DNA of 64,000 nucleotides from NCBI GenBank assembly GCA_029564595.1, contig JAKQPS010000120.1, positions 70,998 to 134,997 on the forward strand, in the 5' to 3' direction. Under the pieces are notes generated by a model. It saw only the letters and a program-made list of their open reading frames with translations. It was not told the origin of the DNA and searched no databases. Of this stretch, positions 59,868 through 64,000 are shown piece after piece (the stretch's first letter is position 1; every line of letters starts with the position of its first letter). The position numbers and the translations under genes were made by a program. The stretch is from a bacterium (GTDB lineage: Bacteria > UBP15 > UBA6099).

Positions 59868-62342
59868 ATGAAACAGACGAAGCTTTTGATAGTGGGCGGG
59901 GTTGCCGGAGGAGCGACAGCGGCGGCGCGCGCGCGCAGGGTGGACGAACACGCCGAGATAATCGTTTTCGAAAAAGGCGAGTTCGTTTCTTTCGCCAACT
60001 GCGGCCTGCCCTACTATGTCGGCAATGAAATAACCGAAAAGAGCGATCTGCTAGTGGCGACCGCTCAATTCCTCATGGCAAGGTTCAACATTGAGGTAAG
60101 GACATTTTCAGAAGTGGTAAAAATAGACCGGGCGGGCAAGGCGGTCGAGGTCAAAAACCTGAAAACGGGCGAGAGCTATTCGGAGAGCTACGACAAGCTG
60201 ATAATCGCTCCGGGCGCATCCCCGGTCAGGCCGCCGCTCGAAGGCATTGACCTTGACACTGTGTTCACGCTGCGCAACGTCCCGGACACCGAAAAAATCA
60301 AAGAATACGTCGACAGCAACAAACCCGAATCGGCGGTGGTCGTCGGCGGCGGGTTCATAGGTCTGGAAATGGCGGAGCAACTAGAGCGCAGGGGCGTCAC
60401 TGTCACCGTCGTCGAGATGCTCGACCAAGTTATGCCGCCCATCGATTTCGACATGGCCGCAATCGTCCACAGGCATCTGCGCGACAAAGGGGTGGCTCTC
60501 AGGCTCAAGGACGGCGTGAAGTCTTTCCGCAAAGAGGGCGGCCGCACTGTCGTCGCCACTTCCAACGGCCCCGACATCGTGTGCGACCTCGTCGTGCTTT
60601 CCATCGGCGTCAAGCCTGACAGCGGCATAGCCAAAGACGCAGGGCTTGCCCTCAACGAACGCGGCGGCGTCAAGACGGATGACCGCATGAGAACCTCCGA
60701 CCCTGACATCTACGCGGTGGGAGACGCCGTCGAAGTGATAGACATAGTGACAGGCGCTCCCGCCATGATCCCGCTGGCCGGGCCGGCGAACAAGCAGGCT
60801 CGCATCGCCGCAGACAACGCTCTCGGACGCGACTCGGCTTTCAAAGGCGCTCAGGGAACCGCCATCGTCAGGGTCTTCGACCTGACCGTCGCCTCCACCG
60901 GCAACAGCGAGAAGGCGCTCAAGCGCGCCGGCATCCCTCATCTCGTCTCTTTCACTCACTCCGCATCCCACGCATCTTACTACCCCGGAGCCGAAATGAT
61001 GTCCGTGAAACTCCTCTTTTCGCCGGACGGCGGCAAGGTTCTCGGCGCTCAGATCGTCGGCGGAGACGGTGTAGACAAACGAATAGACGTTATCGCGACC
61101 GCCGTCAGGGCGGGCATGACGGTTTTCGACCTTGAAGAGCTTGAGTTGGCGTACGCTCCCCCGTTCGGCTCGGCGAAAGACGCCGTGAATATGGCCGGTT
61201 TCGCCGCCGCCAACATCCTCAAAGGAGACTCCCAGATCGTCCACTGGCACGAGATTGAAAAACTCGACATGAACGAGCATGTCCTTCTGGACGTAAGAAA
61301 CGAACCCGAAGCCGCAACCGGAACAATAAAAGGCTCGGTGATGATTCCTCTGCACGAGTTGCGCGCGCGGCTCGACGCGTTGGACAAATCAAAGACCTAT
61401 ATCGTGTACTGCGCCATCGGACTGCGCGGGTATGTGGCGCACAGGATACTCTTTCAGCGCGGATATAAATCGAAAAACCTCAGCGGTGGATTCAAAACTT
61501 ATGCCGCCGCCGCCGGAGAGGCGCGCGCGCCTCAATCTCCGCCGCCTGACGACGGTAAAAAAAAAGAGCCGCCCCGGCAGCCTCTGAATGAAAGCAAGCA
61601 AAACTTGAACATCGATTTCAAAGTCAACGCCTGCGGCGTCCAGTGCCCCGGCCCTATCATGAAGCTGAAGAGCAAGATAGACGAGATGAGCGACGGACAG
61701 ACCGTGCAGATAACGTCCAACGAGCCGGGGTTCCTTAAAGACATCCCCGCGTGGTGTGAAAACACCTGCAACGAGCTGGTTTCCATGACAACCGAAAAAG
61801 GCGTCCACACCGCGGTGGTGCGCAAAGGGGCTCAGTCATCTGATGACGGCGCTCCTTCCTGTTCGGTCTCTCCGAACAAGGAAAAGGCTCTCATCGTTTT
61901 CAGCGACGATCTGGACCGCGCGCTTGCGGCGTTCATCATCGCCAACGGGGCCGCCGCCATGGGCAACAAAGTAACTCTATTCTTCACTTTCTGGGGCCTG
62001 AACGTGTTGCGCAAAAGCGAGTCGTCCGTTCGCAAAGACGCCATATCCGCCATGTTCGGCGCGATGATGCCCAAAGGCCCGGACGCCCTCTCGCTCAGCA
62101 AGATGAACATGGGCGGCATGGGCACAAAGATGATGAAGATGATTATGAAACAGAAAAACGTCAATACGTTGGGCGAACTGATAAGCTCCGCGATGGAACA
62201 AGGCGTCAGGTTTGTCGCCTGCGCTATGACAATGGATATAATGGGGATTAAAATAGAAGAATTGATAGACGGCGTGGAAGTGGGAGGCGTGGCCGACTAC
62301 CTGAACACCGCCGACAAGGCTAACATGAGCATGTTTATCTGA
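59868..62342 (+). CDS. CoA-disulfide reductase-like flavoprotein fused to rhodanese, TusA and DsrE-like domains
   Basis: 824 residues from ATG 59868, GGAGG about 6 nt upstream. Domain 1 (~1-450) is a pyridine nucleotide-disulfide oxidoreductase: FAD loop LLIVGGVAGGATAAARARR, active Cys45 in SFANCGLPYY, NAD loop VVVGGGFIGLEMAEQLERR and YAVGDAVEV. Domain 2 (~455-550) is a rhodanese with Cys515 in VYCAIGLRG. Domain 3 (~580-660) is TusA-like with Cys593 in VQCPGPIMK. Domain 4 (~680-824) is DsrE-like (KALIVFSDDLDRALAAFIIA; MTMDIMGIK). Together they can pass a persulfide sulfur between cysteines and reduce it with NAD(P)H, as in NADH-dependent persulfide/polysulfide reductases. Longer four-domain forms occur in anaerobes. 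A DUF169 gene follows after 59 bp. Confidence 0.92.
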   Translation: MKQTKLLIVGGVAGGATAAARARRVDEHAEIIVFEKGEFVSFANCGLPYYVGNEITEKSDLLVATAQFLMARFNIEVRTFSEVVKIDRAGKAVEVKNLKTGESYSESYDKLIIAPGASPVRPPLEGIDLDTVFTLRNVPDTEKIKEYVDSNKPESAVVVGGGFIGLEMAEQLERRGVTVTVVEMLDQVMPPIDFDMAAIVHRHLRDKGVALRLKDGVKSFRKEGGRTVVATSNGPDIVCDLVVLSIGVKPDSGIAKDAGLALNERGGVKTDDRMRTSDPDIYAVGDAVEVIDIVTGAPAMIPLAGPANKQARIAADNALGRDSAFKGAQGTAIVRVFDLTVASTGNSEKALKRAGIPHLVSFTHSASHASYYPGAEMMSVKLLFSPDGGKVLGAQIVGGDGVDKRIDVIATAVRAGMTVFDLEELELAYAPPFGSAKDAVNMAGFAAANILKGDSQIVHWHEIEKLDMNEHVLLDVRNEPEAATGTIKGSVMIPLHELRARLDALDKSKTYIVYCAIGLRGYVAHRILFQRGYKSKNLSGGFKTYAAAAGEARAPQSPPPDDGKKKEPPRQPLNESKQNLNIDFKVNACGVQCPGPIMKLKSKIDEMSDGQTVQITSNEPGFLKDIPAWCENTCNELVSMTTEKGVHTAVVRKGAQSSDDGAPSCSVSPNKEKALIVFSDDLDRALAAFIIANGAAAMGNKVTLFFTFWGLNVLRKSESSVRKDAISAMFGAMMPKGPDALSLSKMNMGGMGTKMMKMIMKQKNVNTLGELISSAMEQGVRFVACAMTMDIMGIKIEELIDGVEVGGVADYLNTADKANMSMFI

Positions 62343-62401
62343 CGATGCCCCGCGCGGGACGCTCCGCAGAGGCTCGAAAACCACGAAGGCCGGAGAGAAT
62401 C

Positions 62402-63202
62402 ATGGAAAGCAAAATCGCAAAAGCCGTAAAACTGGAACATTCGCCTGTGGCAATGCTCTGGTCGGACGTAAAACCGGAAGGAGCCACCCAGTTCAAGCCG
62501 GGCCGCTGGGGTTGCGTCATGTTTCTTCTGGCCGTCGCCGCAAAAGGAAAACCTGCTGTCGCGGATATCGAGACTTTCGGTTGCATAGGAGGGGGCGTCG
62601 GGCTTGGTTTCGGAAATCAATACGATAAATTCCCCGGCGGAATAGAAAATTATATCTCTTCCGGAAATCCGGAATTCTGTCAGTCCGAAGCCGGACGCCA
62701 AATCGCCGCGCAGATGCCCGACCTTGTCGAGGGCGAAAGATACGTCAAGAACCCCTGCATCGCCAAACAGTTTTTTGACGGCCTTCCGATGATGGAAGTC
62801 CCGACGAAATACGTGGTTTTCAAGCCCGTCGGGCAAGTAACGCCGGACGAGACAATCAAGGTCGTGACATTTTTCGCGCGGCCCGATCAGTTGTCCGCCC
62901 TGATAGTTTTGGCAAACCACGCGAGGGCCGGACAGGTGAACGTGATAGCCCCCTTCGGCGCGGGCTGCCACCAGACAGGCATAATCCCGCTGAAAGAAGA
63001 AGAATCAGAATCTCCACGCGCCATAATCGGTCTCACCGACATCTCCGCCCGCAAAAACATCATGAGGATGCTCGGACACGACCTGCTGACGTTCTCCATT
63101 CCCCTGAAGATGTTTATCGAGATGGAAGAAAACGTGGAAGGCAGTTTTCTTGAGCGGAACTCATGGCGGGAAGTCCTCGAACATCAGACTGAAAACTATT
63201 AA
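62402..63202 (+). CDS. DUF169 family protein
   Basis: 266 residues from ATG 62402, with GGAGAG 5 nt upstream. Features are AVKLEHSPVAMLWSDVKP near the N-terminus, a cysteine in the segment RWGCVMFLLAVAAKGK, CIGGGVGLGFG, a mid-protein PDQLSALIVLANHARAG, FGAGCHQTG, and a C-terminal GLTDISARKNIMRMLG. Several conserved-looking cysteines (WGCVM, FGCIGGG, NPCIA, GCHQT) fit the DUF169 pattern, but no function is established. It is probably co-transcribed with the persulfide-handling fusion, which hints at redox or sulfur chemistry. Confidence 0.85.
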   Translation: MESKIAKAVKLEHSPVAMLWSDVKPEGATQFKPGRWGCVMFLLAVAAKGKPAVADIETFGCIGGGVGLGFGNQYDKFPGGIENYISSGNPEFCQSEAGRQIAAQMPDLVEGERYVKNPCIAKQFFDGLPMMEVPTKYVVFKPVGQVTPDETIKVVTFFARPDQLSALIVLANHARAGQVNVIAPFGAGCHQTGIIPLKEEESESPRAIIGLTDISARKNIMRMLGHDLLTFSIPLKMFIEMEENVEGSFLERNSWREVLEHQTENY

Positions 63203-63247
63203 CAATTCTCGCTCCAAGATATGATGTTTGCTTGCCAAGTCTTCGCT

Positions 63248-63275
63248 TTGAGATACGGCGTATATAATATATAAT
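63248..63275 (+). promoter_or_regulatory. Promoter of the toxin-antitoxin pair
   Basis: TTGAGA (63248-63253), a 16-bp spacer and TATAAT (63270-63275). A second overlapping TATAAT is at 63263-63268. Type II pairs are commonly autorepressed here, but no clear operator was recognised. Confidence 0.55.
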
Positions 63276-63294
63276 TTTCAAAGAGGTGATAGAA

Positions 63295-63486
63295 ATGGCC
63301 GGAATAAAACAACAGATGATTAGCATCATTGAGCGTCTGCCGGATGACGCGACATTGGACGATGTTATGGCTGAGTTGTACTTCAGGATAAAGGTTGATT
63401 CCGGTTTGAAAGACTTGGACAATGGGAAAGGAATTGCTCATGATGATGTCAAGGAACGGATGTCAAAATGGATATCAAAAGAATAA
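63295..63486 (+). CDS. Type II antitoxin
   Basis: 63 residues from ATG 63295; a GTG nine bases upstream overlaps the AGAGGTGA ribosome site. The sequence AGIKQQMISIIERLPDDATL followed by DDVMAELYFRIKVDSGLKDL and VKERMSKWI matches small antitoxins paired with RelE/ParE-type toxins. It is acidic to neutral, with a C-terminal toxin-binding helix. It overlaps the toxin gene by 19 bp. Confidence 0.82.
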   Translation: MAGIKQQMISIIERLPDDATLDDVMAELYFRIKVDSGLKDLDNGKGIAHDDVKERMSKWISKE

Positions 63487-63761
63487 GATGGGCGCCGGGA
63501 GCCATTGCCGATCTTGAAGACATCTGCGAATTCATTTCCAGAGACTCCGAACATTATGCCGCTCTTTTCGCAAAACGAATTATTGCCGTCGTTGAATCTA
63601 TTCTCGATTTCCCTTTAGCCGGCCGCGCTCTGGCTGAATATGAAGATGAAAGTATAAGAGAAAAAATCTTTAAGAATTACAGAATAGTCTATCGACTGAA
63701 AGATGGATGTGTTGAAATTGTCGCTATATGCAACAGCGCAAAACCTCTGAAAGATATATAA
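63468..63761 (+). CDS. RelE/ParE-family toxin
   Basis: 97 residues. It has the compact fold of the family: IRWAPGAIADLEDICEFISR at the N-terminus, a central DFPLAGRALAEYEDESIREK, FKNYRIVYRLKDGCVEIVAI and a short tail. A ParE-like gyrase inhibitor or RelE-like RNase cannot be separated by eye; the YRIVYRLKD strand is common to both. It is expressed with the upstream antitoxin through a 19-bp overlap. Confidence 0.85.
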   Translation: MDIKRIRWAPGAIADLEDICEFISRDSEHYAALFAKRIIAVVESILDFPLAGRALAEYEDESIREKIFKNYRIVYRLKDGCVEIVAICNSAKPLKDI

Positions 63762-63861
63762 ACAGCCACTTCGTCCCGTTCGAGATCTCTGTTTGCCGAT
63801 TCTTGAAAATTATACGCGCCATTGCTTGAGATGGAGCGCGGAAATAGCTGCTATTGTTAAA

Positions 63862-64000
63862 CCCGGATTCGTCGATAGAGCCGACGAACCGGGGCGATTT
63901 TCATAGCGGCGAACTGCTTCGTTGCCGCCGCATTTTTTTGTTCATGAACCCTATGTTCTATTCACTGCAAAAACGCGTCTTGCGCCTCGCATTTCATCCG
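63862..64000 (-). repeat. Dispersed ~140-bp repeat, copy B (inverted)
   Basis: Read on the minus strand it follows copy A at 44765-44902 almost base for base, including both internal hairpins. It reaches the window edge, so its full length may be greater. Confidence 0.85.

Noticed and set aside
59569-59871. 100-codon plus-strand frame upstream of the flavoprotein fusion
   Set aside because: No ribosome site and no family look; the region fits better as promoter and leader.

Overview
The window looks like a piece of a moderately GC-rich, diderm (Gram-negative) bacterial chromosome. The cell-envelope evidence is a secretin with inner-membrane pilus-assembly partners, a TolC/RND tripartite pump and several proteins with signal peptides. 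Beta-oxidation genes, B12-binding radical SAM enzymes and a CoA-disulfide-reductase/rhodanese/TusA/DsrE fusion suggest an anaerobic or facultative heterotroph of deltaproteobacterial or candidate-phylum type. I cannot place it more precisely. I saw no rRNA, tRNA or CRISPR array.

Layout. (1) 1-619: 3' end of a large acyl-CoA dehydrogenase, closed by a strong terminator. (2) 884-5175: a coupled pair encoding a many-pass DUF2339 membrane protein and an exported thrombospondin type-3 repeat protein, in AT-richer DNA. (3) 5852-16882: one long minus-strand operon, pilMN (fused), pilO, pilP, a Wzy_C/TPR membrane protein, a secretin, a TPR protein with a long charged spacer, an HtrA protease, signal peptidase I and a small Cys-rich protein. 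It appears to be an envelope-spanning pilus or secretion machine with its quality-control enzymes. (4) 17238-19846: housekeeping genes prs, rplY (CTC form) and pth, running divergently from the pil operon. (5) 19920-23834: fadN-fadA beta-oxidation operon, perhaps headed by a 56-residue ORF. (6) 24059-44412: a locus of five radical SAM proteins (four B12-type), a DegT-type aminotransferase, two acyl-CoA dehydrogenases and three paralogous proteins with a membrane domain joined to a beta-propeller. It is interrupted at 31.1-34.8 kb by a repeat-rich, AT-rich island carrying a HEPN-domain gene and a zinc-ribbon gene. (7) 44966-54240: a C45-type Ntn hydrolase diverging from two tandem TetR regulators and an RND efflux operon with a receiver-domain protein. 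(8) 54307-59546: a crotonase-like protein, an exported protein, a LysE-type exporter, a two-domain VOC protein and a ceramidase-like hydrolase. (9) 59868-63761: the sulfur-handling fusion, a DUF169 protein and a RelE/ParE-type toxin-antitoxin pair. The window ends in an inverted copy of a repeat also present at 44.8 kb.

The best candidate for an undescribed system is region 6. Several radical SAM enzymes of the methyltransferase/mutase-like B12 class, a PLP aminotransferase and a lineage-specific membrane-propeller family are interleaved, and three of the genes have strong sigma70-type promoters placed so close to the start codon that the transcripts would be leaderless. Several enzymes lack textbook catalytic residues: one acyl-CoA dehydrogenase, one crotonase and the RND pump. 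The intergenic DNA carries at least six families of short palindromic or dispersed repeats. All family assignments are from reading motifs; no search was run.
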